NCBI GenBank assembly: GCA_036279295.1
Contig: DASUJK010000178.1
Location: forward strand, 1-22,317
Source: DATEPR01 sp036279295
GTDB lineage: Bacteria > Actinomycetota > Actinomycetes > Mycobacteriales > Pseudonocardiaceae
DNA length: 22,317 nucleotides
Direction: 5' to 3'
Position numbers and translations under genes: made by a program. Shown here in pieces: positions 7,213 through 14,074 of this stretch. How positions within the stretch are numbered: position 1 is the stretch's first letter; every line of letters starts with the position of its first letter. Under the pieces are notes generated by a model that did not search any database, was not told where the DNA came from, and saw only the letters and a list, made by a program, of their open reading frames with translations.

Positions 7213-7913
7213 GATTTCGCTCCCCCCGGTCGCCAGAACCCCTGCATCGAGACAACCCATTATCGCATACCACTGCGATCACTCGGCCAACACTCTCCAG
7301 CACTGGCTATTAGACATGTTGCCGAATGTGCCTCTATGGGATCAAGCGCCGCCGCTGGCGGCGCGGACACACGTGCCGTTCGCGGCAACTCGGGTGACCC
7401 GGCACACCGGCCTGCCGCTCCGCTCTCGGCCGGGCGCCGGGCGGCGCTGCGCGCCGGGGACCTGGGAGCGCCACCAACGACGGCGCCAGGAACCATGAGG
7501 ACCAGTCGGCACCAGCGCATCACCTCGGCCACTCCCAGCACGCCCCGTAATCGTTTAACACCGGCCCGCCGGCATCAATGGCGCCTACGGCGTCGCTGAC
7601 GCGATGGTCGCAAGCTCCCACCATTGACACCGACGACCCGGCGCTAACTGGCGGCAAGGGCGAGGGAGACGGCACCACTCCGGACCGTCCTCTGGCTCGA
7701 CCACCAGGAGGTACCGGCGATGCGGATCGACCGTCGGGTGAGCCCGAACCAGACAGCGCTCTGGACCCTCTACGAGCTGCACAACGGCGCAGGTCAGCGG
7801 CCCGACAGCGTGCGATTGGCGTGCTATTACGGGCGGTCAACAGGGGTCAACTGCGGCCACCCTGGACACCCATTCTCGCAGGTCACAGCGCTGGGCCATG
7901 ATCACTCGCCGTT
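7213..7913. other. About 700 bases without a confident gene, between the DUF4062 gene and the att site
   Basis: Several open frames cross this stretch on both strands, but none has a recognisable protein pattern. They are mostly Arg/Pro/Ala-rich, as expected for high-GC non-coding frames. The visible items are a hairpin at 7346-7364 (GCGCCGCC, three-base loop, GGCGGCGC) and one frame at 7720 with a strong ribosome site. It may hold the left-reading promoter of the DUF4062 gene, remnants of lost cargo, or cis-acting element sequences. Confidence 0.5.
7346..7364. repeat. Short GC-rich hairpin
   Basis: Perfect 8-bp arms GCGCCGCC / GGCGGCGC with a three-base loop. No U-tract and no adjacent confident gene end, so the role is unknown. 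Confidence 0.4.
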
Positions 7914-8214
7914 CTTCCAAGCTGGTCATGCGGGTTCGATTCCCGTCACCCGCTCCACACCACACATCAGCATGTCAAACGGGGTACAGACCGTTCCTGG
8001 TCCGTACCCCGCTCGCCTGTTCAGGACGTCACGTCGACGCGCCAGGTTCCGCCTGTTGCGGTGGCGCCTCTCATTCCACTCAGGACCCCGGCGGTCAGCG
8101 CAGCCGTGTCGGGGCTGTCCAGGGAGGCGGTGCCGAAGGTTCGCGTCGCGGCCCAGTTGTCGTGTTCGGCCAGGCGAATGGCGAGCTGCGCACACCCGGC
8201 CGGGTTGTCGATGA
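7720..8214 (+). CDS. Doubtful ORF with strong ribosome site that reads through the att junction
   Basis: AGGAGG (7706-7711) lies 8 bases before ATG 7720, a near-ideal ribosome site. The first ~55 residues (MRIDRRVSPNQTALWTLYEL and on) have plausible composition. The frame then runs through the tRNA-Gly fragment and into the host side, where it becomes Arg-rich and opposes the minus-strand gene at 8021-8593. If real, it is an element gene whose 3' end was replaced on integration. I do not recognise any domain. It may equally be chance. Confidence 0.2.
   Translation: MRIDRRVSPNQTALWTLYELHNGAGQRPDSVRLACYYGRSTGVNCGHPGHPFSQVTALGHDHSPFFQAGHAGSIPVTRSTPHISMSNGVQTVPGPYPARLFRTSRRRARFRLLRWRLSFHSGPRRSAQPCRGCPGRRCRRFASRPSCRVRPGEWRAAHTRPGCR
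7914..7957 (+). repeat. AICE attachment site: 44-bp 3' fragment of tRNA-Gly(UCC)
   Basis: The stretch contains, in order, an anticodon loop CTTCCAA (anticodon TCC), the 3' anticodon-stem strand GCTGG, a variable loop, a full T arm (GCGGG-TTCGATT-CCCGT), the acceptor strand CACCCGC, T and CCA. The expected 5' half is absent: the bases before 7914 cannot pair with GCTGG, and no GCGGGTG acceptor strand occurs about 73 bases upstream. A 3' tRNA fragment without its 5' half is the classic footprint left at the distal end by an element integrating into a tRNA gene. The intact tRNA-Gly should lie at the integrase end, left of the window. Confidence 0.85.
7980..8011. terminator. Hairpin terminator, probably the original tRNA-Gly terminator
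   Basis: Arms CGGGGTAC-A-GACC (7980-7992) and GGTC-C-GTACCCCG (7999-8011) pair with one mismatch around a six-base loop. It lies 23 bases after the tRNA fragment and 10 bases from the stop of the minus-strand gene ending at 8021, so it can serve both strands. Confidence 0.65.
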
Positions 8215-8593
8215 TCACCCACGCGTCGGGATGGGTGCTGACCAGCCGACTGGCCGGCTTGAGCCAGGACGCCGCCGCGGCGGGCCAGTCTACGGTGCCC
8301 AGGACGGTCCGGCCTAGGTCACGCCAGGCCTTGGACACCGCGATCGCTGTTTCGCGCGAAGTCGTGTGGCGGCCGTGACCGATGGCGATGGTTGATGCGC
8401 CGCCCAGCAGGTCGATGAGCGTCGAGATCTCCCGCGCCGTGTGTGGCGCCGGTGTCCGGCTGGATTGCGGGTGCTCGGCGAACAGCCGGTCCGGGATGCG
8501 CCGGGAGGCGCCTGGGTTACGTCTGACGGTCATGGGTTCCACTTCTGGTGGGCGTCGGGCAGGCAGGCGGCGCATGGCCGGCACGATCGTCAC
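8021..8593 (-). CDS. Hypothetical protein coupled to the SnoaL-like gene
   Basis: A 190-residue protein with a basic N-terminus and a soluble alpha/beta body. Notable stretches are STLIDLLGGASTIAIGHGRH, TVDWPAAAASWLKPASRLV, DAWVIIDNPAGCAQLAIRLA and RTFGTASLDSPDTAALTAG. The repeated strand-helix pattern weakly recalls a periplasmic-binding-type fold, but no signal peptide is visible and I do not name a family. GTG 8593 was chosen because it overlaps the upstream stop in GTGA (8590-8593), implying coupled translation. ATG 8533 is an alternative that removes the Arg/Pro-rich leader. The stop faces the terminator hairpin at 7980-8011. Confidence 0.65.
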   Translation of the reverse strand: MTIVPAMRRLPARRPPEVEPMTVRRNPGASRRIPDRLFAEHPQSSRTPAPHTAREISTLIDLLGGASTIAIGHGRHTTSRETAIAVSKAWRDLGRTVLGTVDWPAAAASWLKPASRLVSTHPDAWVIIDNPAGCAQLAIRLAEHDNWAATRTFGTASLDSPDTAALTAGVLSGMRGATATGGTWRVDVTS

Positions 8594-9054
8594 AAGGCGA
8601 CTCCCAGCCGTCGGCGATCAAGCCCGAGCTGACGCAGCACCGACACGCCGTCGTCGAGACCGACCTCCTCGGTGATCAGCCCGTTCTCGACCTTGAGGAC
8701 CGTGGTCCCGGTGAACCGCATCGTCTTGCCGGTGTTCGCCACCGGTAGGCCACCGAACGGCAGGTCGGTCATCGGCTGCCCGGTGTGCGTGCCACCGCCG
8801 ATCCACTGACCGACGACATAGTCGCCCTCGGCGATCAGGTCCGCGGTGCCACCGAACGCGAGGTCCGGGAACGCCGCGCGGAACGTGGTCGCGAACTCAC
8901 GCACGGCATCGCGGCCGCGCAGCGGCGCATGGAGCGAATACTCGAATCGGATGTCCGGGGCCGCGAGCTCGTCGATGACGGCCGGATTGAACTCCGGTCC
9001 CCAGAACTCCGTGAACCAGCGCCCGACGATGGCCTTGTTCTCCTCAACCGACAT
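8590..9054 (-). CDS. SnoaL-like / ester-cyclase-type protein
   Basis: A 154-residue protein of the NTF2-like SnoaL family. Hallmarks are an N-terminal NKAIVGRWFTEFW, a central PLRGRDAVREFATTFRAAFP DLAF-type segment, GDYVVGQWIGGGTHTGQP, and a C-terminal MRFTGTTVLKVENGLITEE. Members form a cone-shaped barrel; some catalyse ring closure in polyketide pathways, but most in this subgroup have no assigned substrate. ATG 9054 was chosen because GAGAGGA lies just upstream and the family starts here; the open frame extends to 9153 without similarity. No polyketide genes are nearby, so a role in antibiotic synthesis is not suggested. Confidence 0.82.
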   Translation of the reverse strand: MSVEENKAIVGRWFTEFWGPEFNPAVIDELAAPDIRFEYSLHAPLRGRDAVREFATTFRAAFPDLAFGGTADLIAEGDYVVGQWIGGGTHTGQPMTDLPFGGLPVANTGKTMRFTGTTVLKVENGLITEEVGLDDGVSVLRQLGLDRRRLGVAL

Positions 9055-9283
9055 GAGTCGTCCTCTCGTATCTGTGTTGGCCGCTCCCGCTCCGGGGTGG
9101 CTGCCTGGGTAGACGTTCGGGCGCGTCGGAACGTGAGACCATCGCCTCCGCACTCTCCAAAAAGGTCAGCACATCGCCGCCCTGCAACAAGACAAGATCG
9201 TCACCACCATGACGGTGCCGAGCACGGCGACGTGGAGTACGCGCTGATGCGAAAAGAATGGCGCAAATGTCAGGGTTGACGGA

Positions 9284-9289
9284 TACCCT
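9284..9289 (+). promoter_or_regulatory. Candidate -10 box for a leaderless transcript
   Basis: TACCCT fits the actinobacterial TANNNT -10 pattern and ends 7 bases before GTG 9297, which would put the transcription start on or next to the start codon. No ribosome site is visible before that GTG, which agrees with leaderless translation. TTGACG (9276-9281) is too close to act as its -35. Confidence 0.4.
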
Positions 9290-9296
9290 GTCTACC

Positions 9297-10073
9297 GTGA
9301 TCGACTACCTCGACCATCTGGCCAAGGAATCCGCCCGATTCGTCGACGCGCTGCGCACCGCCCCGGCCGACGCGCCCGTACCGACGTGTCCGGAGTGGAC
9401 TGCCGACGACCTGCTCCGGCATCTCGGGCGGGTGCAGTGGTGGTGGGCCGCCGTCGTCCGCGACCACCTGACCGGAGCGGACGACGGAAAGGTGCAGCCG
9501 GACCAACCGACCGGCCGGCACGCACTTCTGGCCTTCTTCGAGGACGCCAGTCGCGAGCTGAGCAGCCAGCTGGCATCAACAGATCCGAACACACCGGCCT
9601 GGACCTGGTCCACCGACCAGACCGTCGGCTTCATCCGCCGCCGCCAGGCCCACGAAGCCCTCATCCACCGGGTCGACGCCGAGCTGATCGCCGGCACGCG
9701 TAGCCCGATGGACGCGGCACTCTCCGCCGACGGCGTGGACGAAGTCCTCCGCGTCATGTACAGCGCCATCCCCGAATGGGGCACGTTCACCGCTGACCCG
9801 GCCAAGACTCTCCGGCTCACCGCGACCGACACCGGCAACACGTGGCTGGTCACGTTGGGTCGGTTCACGGGTACCGACCCGGACGGGAAGTCCTACGACG
9901 AGCCTGACTTCCATCCCGCTGATGACGGATCAGCGAATGCCGAGATCCGGGGTGCCGCAGCCGATCTGGACTGCTGGCTGTGGCACCGCCCGCCCGTCGG
10001 GCCGATCACCAGAACCGGCGACGACGACATCCTCCAACAGTTCGACGCCACCATCGCACCGGGGATCAACTGA
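9297..10073 (+). CDS. Mycothiol-dependent maleylpyruvate isomerase-family protein (DinB-like fold)
   Basis: A 258-residue protein of the maleylpyruvate isomerase / DinB-like fold. It has the N-terminal pattern YLDHLAKESARFVDAL, then CPEWTADDLLRHLGRVQWWW and RRRQAHEALIHRVDAEL. H42 and the H119-E120-H124 cluster are the likely metal ligands. Family members are typically metal-dependent and several use mycothiol, the main actinobacterial thiol; the substrate here is unknown. GTG 9297 was chosen because the family begins at this point and TACCCT is correctly placed for a leaderless message. ATG 9258 and ATG 9267 are longer options. The stop is followed immediately by the start of the GrpB-like gene. 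Confidence 0.82.
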   Translation: MIDYLDHLAKESARFVDALRTAPADAPVPTCPEWTADDLLRHLGRVQWWWAAVVRDHLTGADDGKVQPDQPTGRHALLAFFEDASRELSSQLASTDPNTPAWTWSTDQTVGFIRRRQAHEALIHRVDAELIAGTRSPMDAALSADGVDEVLRVMYSAIPEWGTFTADPAKTLRLTATDTGNTWLVTLGRFTGTDPDGKSYDEPDFHPADDGSANAEIRGAAADLDCWLWHRPPVGPITRTGDDDILQQFDATIAPGIN

Positions 10074-10598
10074 ATGCCTACGATTGTCGACTACGACCCC
10101 ACATGGCCGCATCGGTTCGCCGAGCAGAGCGACGCGGTCCTCAAGCTGGCAGGTGACCATATCCTGGTCATCGAACACTTCGGTAGCACCGCTGTACCGG
10201 GACTGGCTGCCAAGCCGGTCATCGACATGGTCGTCGCCGTGCGGTCGGTGGACGAGGACGGTCCCGTGATCACCCACGCCGTCGCACCGCTTGGCTACGT
10301 GCCGTTCGACGCCGGCATGCCCGGCCGGCTCATGCTGACCAGGGACGAGAACGGCGTCCGCACCGAGCACCTGCACATCGTGCCGGAGGAACGCTGGGAT
10401 CTGCTCAAGGAACGCCTCTTACGGGACTGGCTGCTCGCCCACCCCGTCGACCGCGACCGCTACGGTGCCCTCAAACGCGAGTTGACCGAGCTCGAAGGCC
10501 TGGACTACACCCGCGCCAAGACCGCCCTGATCCAGGAGATCGTGGACGCCGCCCGCGCCGAACGAGGACTGCCCAGCGAATCGGTCTGGGAGGAATAG
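10074..10598 (+). CDS. GrpB family protein (UPF0157, nucleotidyltransferase fold)
   Basis: A 174-residue GrpB/UPF0157 protein. The family signature EHFGSTAVPGLAAKPVIDMVV lies at residues 34-54, with the Gly-Ser of a nucleotidyltransferase fold (G37, S38) and acidic D51; DYDPTWPHRF opens the protein. The biochemical function of the family is not established. It begins at ATG 10074 directly after the TGA of the previous gene, so the two form an operon. Its TAG (10596-10598) abuts the minus-strand stop of the PPOX gene (CTA 10599-10601), leaving no space for a terminator between the converging genes. Confidence 0.9.
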   Translation: MPTIVDYDPTWPHRFAEQSDAVLKLAGDHILVIEHFGSTAVPGLAAKPVIDMVVAVRSVDEDGPVITHAVAPLGYVPFDAGMPGRLMLTRDENGVRTEHLHIVPEERWDLLKERLLRDWLLAHPVDRDRYGALKRELTELEGLDYTRAKTALIQEIVDAARAERGLPSESVWEE

Positions 10599-10991
10599 CT
10601 ACGCGGCCCAACCGCGCCACGTGTGCACCCGCACCAGGATCACCGGTCCGGCCGGCCGGATTTCCTGATACTGCGGGTACTTGGCCACCAACAGGTCGAC
10701 GGCGTCGTCAGCCATCGGGACGACGACCGCATCGCCGTCCGCTCTGACCCACCACAGCGTCGACCAGTCGTCGTCGTAGTGGTCCACCAACAGCGACACC
10801 GCCGGGTTGGCCCTGATGTTGGTCAGCCGTCGAACTTCCCTGCGTGCCTTGGGTTTGTGGTCGATGGCGATGACCACCGTCGATTCCGTCACCGCGAACA
10901 CGACCGGCACCACGTGTGGGCCGATCGTCGCCAGCCTCGCCACTCGGGCGGCGGCGAACCGGCGCTGGCAGTCGGCGACGGCAAGGTTCAC
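10599..10991 (-). CDS. Pyridoxamine 5'-phosphate oxidase-type flavoprotein (F420/FMN class)
   Basis: A 130-residue split-barrel protein: CQRRFAAARVARLATIGP, then HVVPVVFAVTESTVVIAIDH, and KARREVRRLTNIRANPAVSLLVDHYDDDW in pieces typical of the family. The C-terminal RVHTWRGWAA motif matches the PPOX-class proteins that are often described as F420-dependent in actinobacteria. The cofactor here is inferred. GTG 10991 overlaps the stop of the glycosylase gene in GTGA (10988-10991), so it is the third gene of the rpiB-nei-PPOX operon. Longer starts to 11237 run through the glycosylase and are rejected. Confidence 0.82.
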   Translation of the reverse strand: MNLAVADCQRRFAAARVARLATIGPHVVPVVFAVTESTVVIAIDHKPKARREVRRLTNIRANPAVSLLVDHYDDDWSTLWWVRADGDAVVVPMADDAVDLLVAKYPQYQEIRPAGPVILVRVHTWRGWAA

Positions 10992-11797
10992 GACGACTGG
11001 CAGACCGGGCACCAGTACAGGTTGCGCCCGGCCAACTCGGCCATCGCGACCGGCGTGCCGCACACGAAACACGGCTGGCCGGTGCGTCGGTACACATACA
11101 CCTCGCCGCCGTGCCGGTCCTTGCGCGGCGCCCGACCCATCTTGCGAGGGCTGTGCTCCGGCCGGACCGTGTCGATCCGTCCGGTCCGCACGCCGTAGCG
11201 CATCAGCGTCACCAGGTCGCCCCACATGGACTGCCACAGTTCACGGTCGACCTGCCGGCCCTCGCGCATCGGGTGCACCTCGTGCCGGTACAGCAACTCC
11301 GCCCGGTACACGTTGCCGACGCCCGCGACCACCTTCTGGTCCATCAGCAGCACGCCGATCGGCATCTTCGACTTGCTGATCCTGGTGAACGCGGCGTCCG
11401 GGTCGGCGTCCTTGCGCAGCGGGTCGGCACCCAGTCGCGCCTTGATCGCCTTGACCTCGACGCCGGTCAGCACCTCACACGTGTTCGGGCCGCGCAGGTC
11501 GGTCCAGTACTCCTCGCCGACCAGCCGCATCCGGACCTGCCCGATCGGCGGAGTCGCCGGCACCTCGGCCTCGCTGAACACGCCGATCAAACCAAGATGC
11601 ACGTGCACGGTCAGGTCCGGGCCATAGACGTGAAACAGGTGTTTGCCGTAGGCCTCGGCGCGAATCAGCACCTTGCCGTCCACAAGGGACGCTCCGGCGG
11701 CGAACCTGCCCTGCGGGCTGGACACCGCGACCTGTGAGCGCGCGTACCGACGCTGGTGCAACCGGGCCAACCGGTGCAGCGTATGGCCTTCTGGCAT
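10988..11797 (-). CDS. nei: Fpg/Nei-type DNA glycosylase (Nei1-like base-excision repair enzyme)
   Basis: A 269-residue formamidopyrimidine glycosylase/endonuclease VIII family enzyme that removes oxidised bases and cuts the resulting abasic site. Visible features are the N-terminal PEGHTLHRLARLHQRR with catalytic Pro2 and Glu3, Lys52 in AYGKHLFH, the helix-two-turn-helix region around VVAGVGNVYRAELLYRHEVH, and a C-terminal zinc finger (C243, C246, C263, C266). The start and neighbour match M. tuberculosis Nei1 (Rv2464c) beside RpiB (Rv2465c), from memory. ATG 11797 lies 5 bases after the rpiB stop. The frame extends upstream to 12292 only as a shadow of rpiB. Confidence 0.92.
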   Translation of the reverse strand: MPEGHTLHRLARLHQRRYARSQVAVSSPQGRFAAGASLVDGKVLIRAEAYGKHLFHVYGPDLTVHVHLGLIGVFSEAEVPATPPIGQVRMRLVGEEYWTDLRGPNTCEVLTGVEVKAIKARLGADPLRKDADPDAAFTRISKSKMPIGVLLMDQKVVAGVGNVYRAELLYRHEVHPMREGRQVDRELWQSMWGDLVTLMRYGVRTGRIDTVRPEHSPRKMGRAPRKDRHGGEVYVYRRTGQPCFVCGTPVAMAELAGRNLYWCPVCQSS

Positions 11798-11802
11798 CTC
11801 GG

Positions 11803-12276
11803 CTACCGTCCGGGCAGTGCGGGTGGCTGTCCGGTCCGCTCGTACTCGGCCAGCATCGCGATCCGCCGCTTGTGTCGTTCCCCTTCGGAGAACGCCGTGG
11901 CGAGGAACGTCGTGGCGATCTCGGTCGCCTGCTCGAGGGTGTGCATCCGGCCGCCGATGGCGACGACCTGCGCGTTGTTGTGCTCGCGCGCCAACTGGGC
12001 GGTCTCCAGGTTCCAGGCCAGCGCCGCCCGGCAGCCGGGCACCTTGTTCGCCGCGATCTGCTCGCCGTTGCCCGAACCGCCGATCACGATGCCGAGGCTG
12101 CCATCGTCGGCGACCGTCCTGCGGGCCGTTTCGACGCAGTACGGCGGATAGTCGTCGTCGGCCTCGTAGACGGGAGCACCCACGTCCACCACGTCGTGTC
12201 CGGCACCACGCAGGTGCTGGACCAGGTGGGTCTTCAACTCGAAACCCGCATGATCGGAACCGATGTAAACGCGCAC
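11803..12276 (-). CDS. rpiB: Ribose-5-phosphate isomerase B
   Basis: A 157-residue RpiB, which interconverts ribose 5-phosphate and ribulose 5-phosphate in the pentose phosphate pathway. The signature stretches are IGSDHAGFELK at the N-terminus, DVGAPVYEADDDYPPY, and GIVIGGSGNGEQIAANKV. E72 falls where the M. tuberculosis enzyme uses Glu75 as the base, in place of the Cys of E. coli RpiB. CRAALAWN and ATAFSEGERHKRRI complete the family pattern. GTG 12276 has no ribosome site, so translation may be leaderless. It leads the operon rpiB-nei-PPOX and is divergent from the ComB-like gene, with 77 bases between them. Confidence 0.93.
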   Translation of the reverse strand: MRVYIGSDHAGFELKTHLVQHLRGAGHDVVDVGAPVYEADDDYPPYCVETARRTVADDGSLGIVIGGSGNGEQIAANKVPGCRAALAWNLETAQLAREHNNAQVVAIGGRMHTLEQATEIATTFLATAFSEGERHKRRIAMLAEYERTGQPPALPGR

Positions 12277-12353
12277 GTCGGAAGTCTGCCACCCACCCGG
12301 TCGGCGGATCGAAACCAGGTGTGGCCGCAGCCTCGACCTGGCACGCTGGTGGC

Positions 12354-13097
12354 GTGATCGAAGCGACGTTTGCCCAGGACGGCTACGACATCCGGTTCGA
12401 ATGGGGCACGGAGGGCGTCGACGTGCTGGCAGGCGAATGCGGGGCGCTGGTGATCGTGGACGTCCTGTCGTTCAGCACCTCGGTCGACGTGGCTGTGGCC
12501 AGAGGCGCCCGGATTCTGCCGCTGCCGTGGCGGGACGAACGCGCTGCTGCGGCGGCCAAGGCGGCCGGCGCCGTGCTGGGTGGTGAGCGGTCGTGGAGCC
12601 TGCGCCCTGCGTCGCTGCTGGACATCCCGGCCGGCACGCTGCTGGCGCTGCCGTCACCGAACGGAGCGACGCTGTGCACGCGAGCCGCCGCCACCGGCAC
12701 ACGGGTGCTGGCCGGCTGCCTGCGCAACGCGCGATCGGTCGCGGGGCAGGCCTTGGCGGCCGCCGGTGGCCGGCCGGTCGGCGTGATCGCGGCCGGTGAG
12801 CGGTGGCCGTCGGTCGATGGCAGGCCGCTGCGCCCTGCGGTGGAGGACATGCTGGGCGCCGGGGCGATCGTGGCCGCCATGCGGGTGCTGGGCGGCGGGA
12901 CGGCGTCGGCCGAGGCAGCTGTCGCGGCCAGTGCGGCGTTGGCTGTCGACGACATGGCGGCCATGATCGCGGCGTGCTCGTCGGGTCGCGAACTGATCGG
13001 ATGGGACCATCCGCAGGACGTCGAACTCGCCGGGGAACTGGACGTGAGCACCGCGGCTCCGGTATTGGTGGACGGTGTGCTGTCGGATGTCTCGTAG
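12354..13097 (+). CDS. ComB-like 2-phosphosulfolactate phosphatase family protein
   Basis: A 247-residue protein of the ComB family. Characteristic stretches are VIVDVLSFSTSVDVAVARGA, LALPSPNGATLCTRAA, GVIAAGERWPSVDGRPLRPA and VEDMLGAGAIVAAM. In methanogens ComB dephosphorylates 2-phosphosulfolactate during coenzyme M synthesis. No ComA, ComC or other coenzyme M gene is in the window, so the true substrate here is unknown and the activity is inferred from the family. GTG 12354 gives the usual family length; the open frame reaches back to 11673 only across rpiB and nei on the other strand. The TAG is followed directly by the start of the metallo-beta-lactamase-fold gene. Confidence 0.82.
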   Translation: MIEATFAQDGYDIRFEWGTEGVDVLAGECGALVIVDVLSFSTSVDVAVARGARILPLPWRDERAAAAAKAAGAVLGGERSWSLRPASLLDIPAGTLLALPSPNGATLCTRAAATGTRVLAGCLRNARSVAGQALAAAGGRPVGVIAAGERWPSVDGRPLRPAVEDMLGAGAIVAAMRVLGGGTASAEAAVAASAALAVDDMAAMIAACSSGRELIGWDHPQDVELAGELDVSTAAPVLVDGVLSDVS

Positions 13098-13919
13098 ATG
13101 ACGGCGACCTGGGTCGAGCTGGGCGACGGCGTGCTGGTGCGCCGGTACGCAGAACTCGACATGTCGATCGGGCTCGTCCTCGGTGACGGGGAATGCCTGG
13201 TCGTGGACACGCGAGGCGACGTGGTGCAGGGCACCGAGCTGGCCGCCGCGGTTCGTGAGGTGACCGGTATGCCGTGGACGGTGGTGCTCACACACGCGCA
13301 CTGGGACCACGCGTTCGGCACGGCCGCGCTGCTGCCCACCGAGGTGTGGGCGCACGAGAAGTGCCACGCCGATCTCGTCGCCAACAGTGACCGGCAGCGG
13401 ACCGCGACAGCCGCCTGGTACCGGGCCGATGGCCGGGATGACGACGCCGAGCACGTGTTGGCGGTCGAGCCGGTGCTCCCCGATCGGCTGATGACCGACC
13501 GGGCTGAGATCACGGTCGGTGGCCGTCAGGTGGTGCTGGCTCATTTCGGGCCCGGCCACACGGACAACGACATCGTCGTGCAGGTGCCGGACGCCGGCGT
13601 CGTGTTCGCCGGTGACCTGGTGGAACAGGGTGCGCCGCCGTCGTTCGGGGACGCCTATCCGCTGCTGTGGCCGTCGGCGGTGGACGGGATTCTCGCCCTC
13701 GCTCCGCGGGTGGTGTCACCGGGCCACGGTGAGCCCGTTGCGGTCGACTTCGTCACCGGTCAGCGCGCCGAACTGGCTCTGGTGGCAACGCTGTGTGCGG
13801 ACGTGATCGCTGGTCGGAGCGACGTGCCGGACGTGTTGCGCCGTTCGCCCTACCCCGAATTGGTCATGCGCACGGCCATCGAGCGGACTCGGGCAACTCG
13901 CCCAAGGTCAGCCAAATAA
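13098..13919 (+). CDS. Metallo-beta-lactamase-fold hydrolase
   Basis: A 273-residue MBL-fold protein with a full set of metal ligands: H66-x-H68-x-D70-H71 in THAHWDHAFG, H154 in GPGHTDND, D173 in FAGDLVE and H210 in PGHGE. Such proteins are usually binuclear zinc hydrolases. Nothing marks it as a true antibiotic beta-lactamase, and the lack of a signal peptide argues for a cytoplasmic role. ATG 13098 follows the ComB-like stop with no gap, so the two are translated from one message and may act on the same metabolite, as inference. About 155 bases separate it from the next operon. Confidence 0.88.
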   Translation: MTATWVELGDGVLVRRYAELDMSIGLVLGDGECLVVDTRGDVVQGTELAAAVREVTGMPWTVVLTHAHWDHAFGTAALLPTEVWAHEKCHADLVANSDRQRTATAAWYRADGRDDDAEHVLAVEPVLPDRLMTDRAEITVGGRQVVLAHFGPGHTDNDIVVQVPDAGVVFAGDLVEQGAPPSFGDAYPLLWPSAVDGILALAPRVVSPGHGEPVAVDFVTGQRAELALVATLCADVIAGRSDVPDVLRRSPYPELVMRTAIERTRATRPRSAK

Positions 13920-14074
13920 CCCGTCTGCCGGGACGATATTCGGCCGAATGGGTGATGGAGGACCGTCAAACCGACGACAAACTGTTATCGAACAGGAACG
14001 TGGTTGCTACCTCTGTTCGACGTCCATGATCCGGGTGTCGGGGCCTGGCACTGTGAGGAAACCGGAGTTTGTCC

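Noticed and set aside
7260..7541. 93-codon minus-strand frame upstream of the DUF4062 gene
   Set aside because: No ribosome site and an Ala/Arg/Pro-rich composition typical of non-coding high-GC DNA. It has no recognisable motif.
7885..7957. A complete tRNA-Gly gene
   Set aside because: Only the 3' half is present. The bases before 7914 do not pair with the anticodon-stem strand, and no matching acceptor or D arm is found.
13098..13919. Antibiotic beta-lactamase
   Set aside because: The MBL metal site is shared by many hydrolases. There is no signal peptide and no resistance context, so only the fold is claimed.
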